Positions 1-8,010 of a DNA stretch of 62,289 nucleotides are shown in pieces. The notes under the pieces were generated by a model. That model was not told the origin of the DNA, did no database searches, and saw nothing but the letters and a program-made list of their open reading frames with translations. The stretch's first letter is position 1; each line of letters starts with the position of its first letter. A program made the position numbers and the translations under genes. The stretch comes from an uncultured Parabacteroides sp. (GTDB lineage Bacteria > Bacteroidota > Bacteroidia > Bacteroidales > Tannerellaceae): positions 1 to 62,289 of the forward strand of contig UQLN01000027.1 in the NCBI GenBank assembly GCA_900541965.1. The letters are read 5' to 3'.

Positions 1-194
1 GTCTGATAGGGGGACATAGACCTTGTAACTTTGTTTTCATATCCATATATATTTAATTGTTTGTAGTTTGTTATTACCCTATTTCTAAATAACGCATTGA
101 AGAAGCAGGTTATCCGTAAACCTGATTCTTTATGACGTCTGATCCATTTTCAATACTACCCTAGTTGAATATTGTTTCAAAAAACAGAAACAAT

Positions 195-391
195 AGTTCT
201 ATTAAGACTAAGTTAAAAATTAGGATAAATTAAAAAAAAATCGTGCCATGAAAGTAGTTAATAATCATATATTCTCAGCTTTTTGACGGTATATCAATAC
301 GCATTAAATCTTTAAAATCAAACAATTATACAGTTAATATGTAGTAATATCTTTATATATTTGCTGCGGTTAACTTAGTCTTAATAGAACT
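195..391. repeat. 22-bp perfect inverted repeat flanking 153 bp, candidate invertible segment
   Basis: Bases 195-216 are the exact reverse complement of 370-391 and the match stops on both sides. The enclosed 153 bp contain a box matching the Bacteroides -7 consensus TAnnTTTG. Invertible promoters with inverted repeats of about this length control capsule and other surface loci in Bacteroidales. That this one inverts is an inference; no recombinase gene is visible nearby. Confidence 0.55.
356..363 (+). promoter_or_regulatory. Promoter -7 box TATATTTG inside the inverted repeat
   Basis: Exact match to the Bacteroides -7 consensus TAnnTTTG, pointing right in this orientation, where it faces the end of a leftward gene. 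Inversion would point it left, out of the window. No clear -33 TTTG is present at the usual distance. Confidence 0.3.
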
Positions 392-470
392 CCATATTTT
401 ATTTTTACACACTAATCAATAATTACGAATAAAGAATATTCGTACTATCCTGAAACCAGTATATAAACAC

Positions 471-504
471 AAAAAAACCGCCTGGAATAAACTATCCCAG
501 GCGG
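471..504 (-). terminator. Rho-independent terminator of the FadL-type porin gene
   Basis: Stem CCGCCTGG (478-485) with CCAGGCGG (497-504), followed on the minus strand by seven T (471-477). It lies about 50 bp past the stop of the leftward gene. Confidence 0.85.
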
Positions 505-554
505 CGACTGATATAAATAGATCGATTAGGCTAAAAGATCAGGATATTAAATTC

Positions 555-2009
555 TTAAAAAGCATAAGACAAACCGATAGACGGCATCAGGGCATACACA
601 TTATAATGTCCTCCGAAAGTACGGTCCATCTTCGTAAAGATATCTTTATCCGTATAAGAGCCATCACGACCGAAACCGGTTACATAAGAGAATGCAAAAT
701 CTACAGACAGATTATTTACCGGACGGAAACTCAAACCGGCTGTAATACCTAATTTATCCATACTCGGTGTTTCCGGATTCAAGAATGTTGATTTTACCGG
801 AGACTCATCATAATAAGCACCAAAACGAACATCAAAACGTTTTGTTGCAGCAAACTGTGCACCTACACGGTAAATACGGCTATTATGATAGTTCTTTTCA
901 GCTTTGATATTATATTGAGACAAGCTCGACGGAGAGAACTCTACATCCAATGATTTATAAGCACCCCAACCTACAAACTGAACTTCACCGGATACGGTCC
1001 AACGGTTTGTCGGTTTATAAGTTACACCTACATTCCAGTTATCAGGTAAAGGCAGTTCAGCAGAGAATGTTCCTTTTTCCAATGGCGGAACCTGCAATTG
1101 ATCGGCTGGTATTGGAGATTTTATACCCATTGCTTCCATTTTTCCGATCAAACCACGTACTTCTCCCAGAATATTATTCAAGTCATCCTGATTTGCATAG
1201 GATAAACCGATATTGCCTTCTTTTACACGGGCTGTTACTTTCGAGCGATAAGAAACACCAACCGTCCATTTTTCATTAATATCAAACATCGCACCCACAT
1301 TAAAGCCTAAACGAACGCCGGCATCACCATTCAACTGAACAGAAGCTGCCGATGCGTCATCATATTTAGCCATTTGCTGCTGTATCGGACCTACCATTCC
1401 GGAAATAACAGGTGCCAACTCAGGATGAGCAGCAACAATCTGTTTTACCATTGCACCTGCCATATTAGTCATTGCACCCGGTCCCATCAAAGCACGATCC
1501 AGAGAGATATTACCGAATTCCATCATCAAACCGGCACCGATACTCAGACGATCCATAATCTTCCAGGATACTGTAGGCTGAATATTAAATGCTTTTAAAG
1601 AAATACTTTGAACCAAATGAGCACCTTTCCAATCTTCACCCCAGTTAATAGAACTTCCATAAGGAGTATTCAAACTAATACCGGCAGCCAGGTTATCATA
1701 AATTTTAAAACCTGCATATACATATAAAGGAGTACTGGCTTTATTATCTGTTTTCGCGGTATAGTCGCCATTTGTAAACTTTGCATTTGCAAACACACCT
1801 GTTATACCAGCCGACAAATCCACATTCTTATCCATAAATACTAATCCGGCCGGATTGAAATGCATGCTCTCCGCTCCCAACTTCATGGAAGCCCCGACAT
1901 GTCCCATACCAGCTTGTTTTGTACTTTGTGCATTTACCTGATAACCTTCTGCCGCTGCATAAGTCATAGGTAACATAGATAAACACGCTAATGCGATAAC
2001 TTTTTTCAT
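555..2009 (-). CDS. FadL/OmpP1/TodX-family outer membrane transport protein
   Basis: A 484-residue outer membrane beta-barrel of the FadL family, which takes up long-chain fatty acids or other hydrophobic compounds. A signal peptide covers about residues 1-20 (MKK then a hydrophobic run ending AAA). The mature N-terminus has the family features: a Gln/Ala/Gly-rich hatch region and FNPAGL at 51-56. The chain ends in SYAF, the terminal aromatic residue expected of barrels folded by BAM. The gene is monocistronic, with a -7 box at 2069-2076 and a strong terminator after it. The substrate cannot be told from sequence. Confidence 0.9.
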   Translation of the reverse strand: MKKVIALACLSMLPMTYAAAEGYQVNAQSTKQAGMGHVGASMKLGAESMHFNPAGLVFMDKNVDLSAGITGVFANAKFTNGDYTAKTDNKASTPLYVYAGFKIYDNLAAGISLNTPYGSSINWGEDWKGAHLVQSISLKAFNIQPTVSWKIMDRLSIGAGLMMEFGNISLDRALMGPGAMTNMAGAMVKQIVAAHPELAPVISGMVGPIQQQMAKYDDASAASVQLNGDAGVRLGFNVGAMFDINEKWTVGVSYRSKVTARVKEGNIGLSYANQDDLNNILGEVRGLIGKMEAMGIKSPIPADQLQVPPLEKGTFSAELPLPDNWNVGVTYKPTNRWTVSGEVQFVGWGAYKSLDVEFSPSSLSQYNIKAEKNYHNSRIYRVGAQFAATKRFDVRFGAYYDESPVKSTFLNPETPSMDKLGITAGLSFRPVNNLSVDFAFSYVTGFGRDGSYTDKDIFTKMDRTFGGHYNVYALMPSIGLSYAF

Positions 2010-2068
2010 AAAAATTTAATTAGTTAATACTTATTCTCTTACGCCTTCCCAAGACGCAAAAACGTGGG

Positions 2069-2076
2069 CAAAGATA
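2069..2076 (-). promoter_or_regulatory. Promoter -7 box for the porin gene
   Basis: The minus strand reads TATCTTTG, matching TAnnTTTG. A TTG is found about 23 bp upstream (2100-2102). The leader would be about 55 bases. Confidence 0.5.
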
Positions 2077-2093
2077 AGATACTTTTCTTTAAT

Positions 2094-2146
2094 ATTGCAC
2101 AATTATCACATAAATGTGCAGCACACATACAGTAATATTGTGCAAT
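2094..2146. promoter_or_regulatory. Nested dyad between porin and queC, candidate operator
   Basis: ATTGCACAAT (2094-2103) is the reverse complement of 2137-2146. A second palindrome, ATGTG-CAGCA-CACAT (2114-2128), shares nearly the same centre. It lies between divergent promoters and abuts the -33 region of the porin. The binding protein is unknown. Confidence 0.35.
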
Positions 2147-2208
2147 TAATATAAAGTCAGCTCCATTCATTCAAGCCTCACCCTAAAAAATTATTGAAGA
2201 GAAATCCG

Positions 2209-2216
2209 TATCTTTG
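2209..2216 (+). promoter_or_regulatory. Promoter -7 box for queC
   Basis: TATCTTTG matches TAnnTTTG and sits about 66 bp before the queC ATG. Confidence 0.5.
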
Positions 2217-2281
2217 CATCGAAAAGGAATATTTTCTTTTCCGTGTGCTTGCTAAACCACGTATTAAAAACAAGAATATAT

Positions 2282-2953
2282 ATGAAACATCAAGAAGCCG
2301 CTTTGGTTTGCTTCTCCGGTGGACAAGATTCCACCACCTGCCTGTTTTGGGCGAAGAAGCATTTTAAACATGTTGAAGCCGTTTGTTTTACTTACGGACA
2401 AAAGCATTCTCTCGAAATAGAAGTTGCACAAAAAATCGCTACAGATGCCAACGTTCCGTTCCATCTTCTGGACGTATCCCTGATTAGTCAGTTAGATCCG
2501 AATTGCTCACTTACAAACAATGCAATTGAGATGGATCAGGAAAAACCGGAAGATAGTTATCCAAACACATTTGTCCCTGGCAGAAACATGGTATTTCTTA
2601 CCTTTGCCGCTATTATGGCACGGAGCAAAGGAATCTTCAACCTGGTAACAGGTGTATCTGAAGCTGATTTCAGCGGATATCCGGATTGCCGTGATACTTT
2701 TGTCCGCTCGCTGAATGTCACATTAAACCTGGCAATGGACGAACAATTCGTAATCCATACCCCATTAATGGATCGAGACAAAAGTGAAGTATGGCAATTA
2801 TCCGACGAATTAGGCGTATTCGATCTTGTACGTACGCAAACATTAACCTGCTATAACGGTATTCTGGCAGATGGTTGCGGACATTGTCCTGCCTGCAAAC
2901 TTCGTAGGGAAGGATTAGAAAAATACCTGAAGCAGTTGACAAGTGACAGTTGA
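2282..2953 (+). CDS. queC: 7-cyano-7-deazaguanine synthase (preQ0 synthase)
   Basis: QueC converts 7-carboxy-7-deazaguanine to preQ0 with ATP and ammonia in queuosine synthesis. The 223-residue protein starts with a PP-loop (SGGQDS, residues 12-17) and carries the C-terminal zinc site CGHCPAC. The ATG at 2282 is chosen because the PP-loop then follows directly, as in the family; an in-frame ATG at 2243 would add 13 unconserved residues. The neighbour queF does the next step. The last codons (LTSDS, stop) are encoded by a heptamer repeat that continues between the genes, so the tail looks altered by repeat sequence. Confidence 0.95.
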   Translation: MKHQEAALVCFSGGQDSTTCLFWAKKHFKHVEAVCFTYGQKHSLEIEVAQKIATDANVPFHLLDVSLISQLDPNCSLTNNAIEMDQEKPEDSYPNTFVPGRNMVFLTFAAIMARSKGIFNLVTGVSEADFSGYPDCRDTFVRSLNVTLNLAMDEQFVIHTPLMDRDKSEVWQLSDELGVFDLVRTQTLTCYNGILADGCGHCPACKLRREGLEKYLKQLTSDS

Positions 2954-3062
2954 CAGCTTTAAAAGATAAAACAAAATAATTTTAATATAAACAGACCATT
3001 GCCAATTAACAGTTGACCGCTATCTGTATTTAACTGTCAACTGTCAATTGTCAATTGTCAAC
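2934..3062. repeat. Inverted heptamer repeats between queC and queF
   Basis: At 3032-3062 the period-7 unit AACTGTC/AATTGTC is repeated four times plus a partial copy. The reverse complement, a GACAGTT-type unit, is repeated at 2934-2957 across the queC stop and again near 3008-3016. The arrays could fold into a long hairpin in the queC-queF message. Similar TGACAGTTGACA arrays are common between genes in Bacteroidales (recollection, not checked). Confidence 0.6.
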
Positions 3063-3071
3063 TTAAAAAAC

Positions 3072-3539
3072 ATGGATACGAGAAAAGACGAAAACGAATT
3101 GCACTTATTAGGCAGTTCCACTGTATACAAGCAAGATTATGCACCGGAAGTTTTGGAAGCGTTTACTAACAAACATCCGGAAAACGACTATTGGGTACGC
3201 TTTAATTGTCCGGAATTTACCAGCCTTTGTCCCATTACGGGCCAACCTGATTTTGCTACAATCTATATTGATTACATCCCGGACATTAAAATGGTTGAGA
3301 GTAAAAGCCTCAAATTATATCTGTTCAGTTTCCGGAGCCATGGGGCTTTCCATGAAGATTGTGTAAATATCATCATGAAAGATTTGATTGCTTTAATGAA
3401 CCCCAAATACATAGAAGTAACCGGTATATTCACCCCTCGCGGTGGTATCAGCATCTACCCGTATTGCAACTATGGCCGCCCGGGTACAAAATACGAGCAA
3501 CTGGCGGAACAAAGACTTTTTACACATAAAGGCATGTAA
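3072..3539 (+). CDS. queF: NADPH-dependent 7-cyano-7-deazaguanine reductase
   Basis: QueF reduces the nitrile of preQ0 to the amine preQ1, the last free-base step before insertion into tRNA by Tgt. This is the short unimodular form (155 residues). The catalytic Cys53 lies in CPITGQPD with Asp60, followed by the QueF substrate motif around ESKSLKLY and the HED triad. The ATG at 3072 is preferred to an in-frame TTG at 3048, which lies inside the heptamer repeat. It follows queC in the same direction. Confidence 0.95.
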   Translation: MDTRKDENELHLLGSSTVYKQDYAPEVLEAFTNKHPENDYWVRFNCPEFTSLCPITGQPDFATIYIDYIPDIKMVESKSLKLYLFSFRSHGAFHEDCVNIIMKDLIALMNPKYIEVTGIFTPRGGISIYPYCNYGRPGTKYEQLAEQRLFTHKGM

Positions 3540-3613
3540 TTATAAGGCAGAATTAACTTTTAGTCTCTGCCTTAAAAAAACAACATCCTGTTACCAACAT
3601 CTTTGTTTTTTTG

Positions 3614-3621
3614 TACATTTG
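3614..3621 (+). promoter_or_regulatory. Promoter -7 box for the DUF1080 gene
   Basis: TACATTTG matches TAnnTTTG, 35 bp before the ATG at 3657. Confidence 0.45.
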
Positions 3622-3656
3622 CAATCAGAATTTATAAATCTAATAAAATTTAGGCC

Positions 3657-4442
3657 ATGAAGAAAAAAAATCTTACAATGAAGACTGCATTGGCAGTTTT
3701 GGCTTGTACGGCATGTGCCGGTACCTTATCCGCGCAAAAACAGTATCCCCAACCCGAAAAAATGACACCCGGTATGTCCGAATACTGGACGCCTCAACCA
3801 AAGATTGTTACCCCTGGGGATATTAAAACAAATTCGGCACCATCCGATGCAATCGTACTTTTCGATGGTAAAGATTTATCAGCTTGGGAGAGCGTTAACG
3901 GAGGTCCTGCTAAATGGAACGTACATAATGGTGTATTTACCGTAGATAAAAAAACGGGCGATATCCAAACCAAGCAAAAATTCAACAACTACCAGTTGCA
4001 CATCGAATGGTGTGTCCCTGAAAAAATCTCAGGTACCAGTCAGGCGCGTGGAAACAGTGGAGTCTTCATGCAAGGGAAATATGAAATCCAGATATTGGAT
4101 TGCTATAATAACGAAACATACGTAAACGGTCAAACAGGTAGTGTATACAAACAAACCCCTCCATTGGCAAACGCAATGCGTAAACCGGGCGAATGGAACG
4201 TATACGATATTATCTATAGCGCTCCTATCTTTAAGGAAGACGGCACTTACCGCGTACCTCCCCGTGTAACAGTTATACAAAACGGAGTCGTACTACAAAA
4301 CAATACAACGATTTTAGGTACAACTGAATATATCGGTTTCCCGAAAATAGAAAAACATGATGCAGGTCCTATCATCTTGCAGTCGCATGGAGATCCGAGC
4401 GAACCGATTAGTTTCCGTAACATCTGGTTAAGAGAACTCTAA
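3657..4442 (+). CDS. Exported DUF1080 (3-keto-disaccharide hydrolase-like) protein
   Basis: A 261-residue protein with a signal peptide (about residues 1-26, ending LSAQ). One DUF1080/PF06439 jelly-roll domain follows, with the hallmark start VLFDGKDLSAWE and a long run of Asn/Gly/Trp-rich strands ending in SFRNIWLREL. Family members bind or hydrolyse sugars, some as 3-keto-glycoside hydrolases; the substrate here is unknown. Another ATG at 3678 (MKTALAV) also gives a good signal peptide. The gene stands alone, with its own promoter box and terminator. Confidence 0.85.
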   Translation: MKKKNLTMKTALAVLACTACAGTLSAQKQYPQPEKMTPGMSEYWTPQPKIVTPGDIKTNSAPSDAIVLFDGKDLSAWESVNGGPAKWNVHNGVFTVDKKTGDIQTKQKFNNYQLHIEWCVPEKISGTSQARGNSGVFMQGKYEIQILDCYNNETYVNGQTGSVYKQTPPLANAMRKPGEWNVYDIIYSAPIFKEDGTYRVPPRVTVIQNGVVLQNNTTILGTTEYIGFPKIEKHDAGPIILQSHGDPSEPISFRNIWLREL

Positions 4443-4460
4443 TAAATAATACATAAATAA

Positions 4461-4509
4461 AATGCGAATAACGCGGAATAGAATCATCCGTATTATTCGC
4501 ATTTTTTAT
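4461..4509 (+). terminator. Terminator after the DUF1080 gene
   Basis: Stem 4461-4477 with 4487-4503 (two mismatches), ending in a run of T. It is symmetric enough to serve the convergent dnaX gene as well. Confidence 0.8.
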
Positions 4510-4536
4510 TTCTATCAATGATATAAATCTGAGATA

Positions 4537-6348
4537 TCAGTCTAATGACAAATTAAACTCTTCCTTTAATTTTCCCAATACAGGATTAATCTCTAGCAGA
4601 TGTTCATATTTTTCGGTCGAAGTATAAGCCAAATGCTTTTCATTCGACTCGATGATACGGACTCTCATCTGAATACGGGTATTTTTCAGTTGAGTACGCA
4701 AATATCCCAAAATATCGATACAACCATTTGTCAATTCATCCTGCTGCCCCGGATTATGAACGCCAACTTCAAACATAAAGTTCTCTTGCAACGTAGGTTT
4801 ACAATTTATCATTGTATTTTTAAGATAGACCTTCTTGTCGATCGAAGAAGCATAGGCATCCCAACAACGGACCAAATCATCCTGGGAAAAAGGGGAAACG
4901 ATATCATGTGTTACTGTTGCAGTCTGCGTAGTAGCCTGAACTTCCGGGCGCTTCGCCCCTATATCTTTAATTGACGTTCCAAACTGAGGCGGACGTGCCG
5001 GACGTTTTATGCGTGCCTCCGGAGGAGGTCCTTGCGGAACCATATTATGAACCGCAGATGCCCCTCCATTCATTGATTGCTGTGGTGGAGCCGGAGCTGC
5101 ATGTTGGAAAGAAGATACCGGTTGTTGTAAAGGCGGTGCAGACTGGAAAGTAGTAGCCTGCGTTGCAGCTGCTGGCTGAGTCGCTTGATTTGCTTGCCCT
5201 CCTGGTGATATAGGCTCAATCAATCCTTTTTTTTTATCCTCTGTAGCTTGTCCGGGCATGCTTAACTGGCAAAGCTGTATGAGCGTCAACTCCAACAACA
5301 AACGTTTATTCCGGCTGGCACGATAATTCAGGTCACAACCATTTGCCAATTCTATCGCTTTAAACAGCAATTGTTCCGAACAACGTTTTGCCATTTCTTT
5401 ATAACGTTCGCGTATAGATGCCCCTACCTCAAATAAAACAAGGGTCGATTCATCCCTGCAAACTAATAAATCGCGGAAATGGGAAGCCAATCCGGTAATA
5501 ATATTTTGTCCGTCAAAACCTTTACTTAATATTTCATTTAAAATAAGCAAAGCCCCCCTGACATTCCCGGATAACATAGCATCCGTCAAACGGAAATAAT
5601 ATTCGTAATCGAGTACATTCAGATTGTCGATTACAGCCTGATACGTAATGTTCCCATTGGTAAAACTTACTACCTGGTCTAAAATCGACAGGGCATCACG
5701 CATACCGCCATCTGCCTTCTGAGCTATTACATTCAAAGCTTCCGGCTCTGCCGTCACCCCTTCGGATGAAGATACATATTGCAAATGTTCAACCATATCC
5801 GCTATCGAGATACGGGAAAAATCATAAATCTGGCAACGGGACAAAATAGTAGGCAATACTTTATGCTTCTCTGTCGTAGCCAGAATAAAAAGTGCATGAT
5901 GAGGCGGCTCTTCCAATGTTTTCAAAAAAGCGTTGAAAGCTGCAGAACTCAGCATATGCACCTCATCTATTATGAATACCTTATATTTTCCGATTGGAGG
6001 CGGGATACGGACCTGGTCTATCAAAGCACGTATATCCTCCACCGAGTTATTGGAAGCAGCATCCAGTTCATGGATATTATATGAACGTTGCTCATTAAAA
6101 GCCTTACAGGATTCACATTCGTTGCAAGCCTCCCCGTCGGCTGTAGGATTGAGGCAGTTAATTGTCTTTGCAAAGATGCGGGCACATGAGGTTTTTCCTA
6201 CTCCACGGGGACCGCAGAACAGGTATGCATGAGCCAGCTTGTTGTTTTGTATTGCATTTTTCAGTGTAGTTGTCAAGGACTTCTGCCCTACCACACTACG
6301 AAAAGTAGAAGGACGGTATTTCCTTGCTGAAACAATATAATTATCCAT
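4537..6348 (-). CDS. dnaX: DNA polymerase III subunit gamma/tau
   Basis: A 603-residue clamp-loader ATPase. It has Walker A GPRGVGKT (46-53), zinc-binding cysteines at 65, 75, 78 and 81, the DEVH Walker B at 128-131, sensor SRC at 170-172, the three clamp-loader domains to about 363, then a Pro/Gln-rich linker and a tau-type C-terminus. The start at 6348 is supported by a -7 box at 6372-6379; the longer frame to 6384 would begin upstream of transcription. Codons 372-374 are AAA AAA AAA, a nine-A run (5227-5235 on the plus strand) just past domain III. Slippage there gives immediate stops, so a short gamma form is likely. Confidence 0.95.
   Translation of the reverse strand: MDNYIVSARKYRPSTFRSVVGQKSLTTTLKNAIQNNKLAHAYLFCGPRGVGKTSCARIFAKTINCLNPTADGEACNECESCKAFNEQRSYNIHELDAASNNSVEDIRALIDQVRIPPPIGKYKVFIIDEVHMLSSAAFNAFLKTLEEPPHHALFILATTEKHKVLPTILSRCQIYDFSRISIADMVEHLQYVSSSEGVTAEPEALNVIAQKADGGMRDALSILDQVVSFTNGNITYQAVIDNLNVLDYEYYFRLTDAMLSGNVRGALLILNEILSKGFDGQNIITGLASHFRDLLVCRDESTLVLFEVGASIRERYKEMAKRCSEQLLFKAIELANGCDLNYRASRNKRLLLELTLIQLCQLSMPGQATEDKKKGLIEPISPGGQANQATQPAAATQATTFQSAPPLQQPVSSFQHAAPAPPQQSMNGGASAVHNMVPQGPPPEARIKRPARPPQFGTSIKDIGAKRPEVQATTQTATVTHDIVSPFSQDDLVRCWDAYASSIDKKVYLKNTMINCKPTLQENFMFEVGVHNPGQQDELTNGCIDILGYLRTQLKNTRIQMRVRIIESNEKHLAYTSTEKYEHLLEINPVLGKLKEEFNLSLD
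5227..5235 (-). promoter_or_regulatory. A9 slippage site in dnaX
   Basis: Nine A in a row cover codons 372-374 (KKK). A -1 shift or an extra A reads KKK-R-I-D-stop; loss of one A reads KKK-D-stop. Both shifted frames end within four codons, right after the clamp-loader core, as at known dnaX gamma sites in E. coli (ribosomal) and Thermus (transcriptional). Confidence 0.55.
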
Positions 6349-6371
6349 TCTCTGCTTTTTTATTGACAATA

Positions 6372-6379
6372 CAAAGATA
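6372..6379 (-). promoter_or_regulatory. Promoter -7 box for dnaX
   Basis: The minus strand reads TATCTTTG, 23 bp before the chosen ATG. Confidence 0.5.
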
Positions 6380-6395
6380 TACAAAATAATTCATT

Positions 6396-6403
6396 TACCT
6401 TTG
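6396..6403 (+). promoter_or_regulatory. Promoter -7 box for the FtsB-like gene
   Basis: TACCTTTG matches TAnnTTTG, 16 bp before the ATG at 6420, and is divergent from the dnaX promoter. Confidence 0.45.
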
Positions 6404-6419
6404 CAAAAATGATGTTACG

Positions 6420-6722
6420 ATGTCACGCATAAAAGAGTTTTACAACAAGTATTTATCCAGGATTAACGCCTATTGGCTGGTAACCATTGGTTTTCTTGCG
6501 CTTACTTTTACCGTAGGCGACAGTAATCTGTACAAGCGTTACACATACGACGAGAAAATCCGTAGCCTTGAGAAGGAAATCAAACATTACCAGAAAGAAA
6601 TTGAAATAAACAGTAAGAAATTAAATGACCTTCACACAGACAAAGAAGGCCTTGAACGCTTTGCCCGCGAAGAATACTACATGAAGAAGCCGAATGAAGA
6701 CGTATATATCATCAAGAAATAA
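6420..6722 (+). CDS. FtsB/DivIC-like septum formation protein
   Basis: A 100-residue bitopic membrane protein of the FtsB/DivIC family, which bridges FtsQ and FtsL in the divisome. It has a short cytoplasmic N-terminus, one membrane segment (about 19-31), a coiled coil (about 40-75, heptad Glu/Lys-rich) and the family C-terminal motif E-FAREEYYMKKPNEDVY. It is followed 4 bp later by a small membrane protein in the same direction. Confidence 0.85.
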   Translation: MSRIKEFYNKYLSRINAYWLVTIGFLALTFTVGDSNLYKRYTYDEKIRSLEKEIKHYQKEIEINSKKLNDLHTDKEGLERFAREEYYMKKPNEDVYIIKK

Positions 6723-6726
6723 ATAA

Positions 6727-7050
6727 ATGAACGAAAAAGTAAAAGCGACTATTTTTAATATTTCCGCTATTCTCGTATTGGCAGGTGCCATTCTGAATCT
6801 GAAGTTTCAAACAGTAGCTCCCTACCTGTTTGCCGTAGGTACTGCAGGTATTGCTATTTACTACTTAACGACTCCAACCAAAGACATGGATTTCCGGACA
6901 AAACGCTTGCATCGTTCTAATATTATGGCAGGTTTTCTAGGATTAGTAGCATCTGCACTTATGTTCAGTCAAAGAAAAGAATGGATTATCTGCCTGACCA
7001 TCTCTGCTATTTTACAACTTTACACAGCATTTGTTTCTCCAAAGAAATAA
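6727..7050 (+). CDS. Conserved small membrane protein, function unknown
   Basis: A 107-residue protein with about four hydrophobic segments (8-25, 31-47, 67-82, 86-102) and a short basic loop DMDFRTKRLHRSN in the middle. I do not recognise a named family. It starts 4 bp after the FtsB-like gene, so it is almost surely co-transcribed and may act at the envelope. Confidence 0.75.
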   Translation: MNEKVKATIFNISAILVLAGAILNLKFQTVAPYLFAVGTAGIAIYYLTTPTKDMDFRTKRLHRSNIMAGFLGLVASALMFSQRKEWIICLTISAILQLYTAFVSPKK

Positions 7051-7207
7051 AATCCACAAAACAACAGGTTCTTTTTTAAATTCGACGCCTATTTTTGAGG
7101 ATTTCAAACCGACGAAAAATACTTTCGACCGTTGTTGTTTTTTCTTTTGACAATTATAATTAATAAGTTCCATATAAGTATTTCTTTCTTTTAACATCTA
7201 TCAAAAG

Positions 7208-7253
7208 AAAAAATCGACGCGTACTTTTCAGTGAAAGTACGCGTCGATTTTTT
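7208..7253. terminator. Strong bidirectional terminator
   Basis: A 20-bp perfect stem (7208-7227 with 7234-7253) and a 6-base loop. The ends are A-runs and T-runs, so it can act in both directions. Confidence 0.85.
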
Positions 7254-7312
7254 AAAAGTACGTAATCAAATTACAGTATAGAGGGCTACCTTATATATAG
7301 CAACCATCGCAT

Positions 7313-7346
7313 AAAAAAACCGGTACCCTTCTGACAGGATACCGGT
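7313..7346 (-). terminator. Terminator of the OmpH-like gene
   Basis: Stem around AACCGGTA (7318-7329 with 7335-7346, one mismatch) with a T-run on the minus strand at 7313-7318. Confidence 0.8.
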
Positions 7347-7375
7347 TCTATATAATAATAAATGTTTACTTATCC

Positions 7376-7981
7376 TTATTTGGAAGAAGATGAATAGTTC
7401 TTATTCAGAATCTCCAACAACTCGGCGGTAATATCATAAGCCGGATTAGCCAGCAGGATATTGTCACCCATTGTGTTACTAAAGATAAACTGGTAACCTT
7501 TATCTTTATTATAAACAGTCAACTGAGCTACAATCGTATCACGAAGCTGTTCGTTCAACTTTAACTGTTCCGCAGCCAATTCCTGTTCCTGCTTAGCAGC
7601 GCTCTCCTGAAGTTCCTGCTGCTTGTTCATCAGACGCTGATTCTCTTCTTCAGCTCTTGCACGAGTCAAAAATGCGTTATTTTCAAGTTTACGCTGGAAA
7701 TCTGCAGCTTCTGCACGCAAAGTTTTCATCTTCTGATTAATATTTGCACGATAATCTTCCTGTTTCTTTACAATCCGTTCGTTCAGGTCTTTTGCATAAT
7801 TGTAATTCTGTAACAAAGAATCTACATTGACATAAGCGATCGGGAGCAAACTCGTAGAATCACCATTTGCAGCAAATGCCGGAGCGACAGAAGCTTCCTT
7901 TTTTGTGGAAAACTGCATAACAAACAAGATCACGACAGCGACTGCCAGCACACCATTAATAACGTAGTTAATGTTCTTCAT
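7376..7981 (-). CDS. OmpH/Skp-like periplasmic chaperone family protein
   Basis: A 201-residue protein. An N-terminal hydrophobic segment (about 8-24) acts as signal or membrane anchor. The OmpH/Skp domain starts with the typical PIAYVNVDSLLQNY (about 47-60) and continues as a long Gln/Glu/Lys-rich coiled coil (about 65-150), ending in a small beta part (YQFIFSN-NILLANPAYDIT) that closes the Skp body. Skp-like proteins hold unfolded outer membrane proteins in the periplasm. The uncleaved-looking anchor is common in Bacteroidales members. It is followed by its own terminator. Confidence 0.85.
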   Translation of the reverse strand: MKNINYVINGVLAVAVVILFVMQFSTKKEASVAPAFAANGDSTSLLPIAYVNVDSLLQNYNYAKDLNERIVKKQEDYRANINQKMKTLRAEAADFQRKLENNAFLTRARAEEENQRLMNKQQELQESAAKQEQELAAEQLKLNEQLRDTIVAQLTVYNKDKGYQFIFSNTMGDNILLANPAYDITAELLEILNKNYSSSSK

Positions 7982-8010
7982 AAAGTGTAAATTAAATCTC
8001 TTTTTATTTT

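Larger units (their letters stand above)
1..554. other. Gene-free left edge with invertible-promoter-like structure
   Basis: No convincing gene is seen here. The stretch holds an imperfect hairpin (100-130), an 8-bp hairpin (171-194), a 22-bp perfect inverted repeat (195-216 with 370-391), a promoter-like box inside it (356-363) and the terminator of the leftward porin gene (471-504). The sequence is very A+T-rich. A leftward reading frame could start at base 42 and leave the window, but 14 codons are too few to judge. Confidence 0.6.
7051..7375. other. Intergenic region with two terminators
   Basis: No gene is seen. It holds the bidirectional terminator at 7208-7253 and the leftward terminator at 7313-7346. 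The stretch 7058-7143 is enclosed by AAACAAC/GTTGTTT and has several CGACG motifs that could pair, but nothing recognisable. Confidence 0.6.

Noticed and set aside
1..42. Leftward gene start at base 42
   Set aside because: Only 14 codons are visible; not enough to call a gene, though noted with the invertible segment.
2243..2281. Upstream start for queC
   Set aside because: The added 13 residues do not fit the family, where the PP-loop is at the N-terminus.
3032..3062. Heptamer array as a CRISPR
   Set aside because: The unit is only 7 bp with no spacers.
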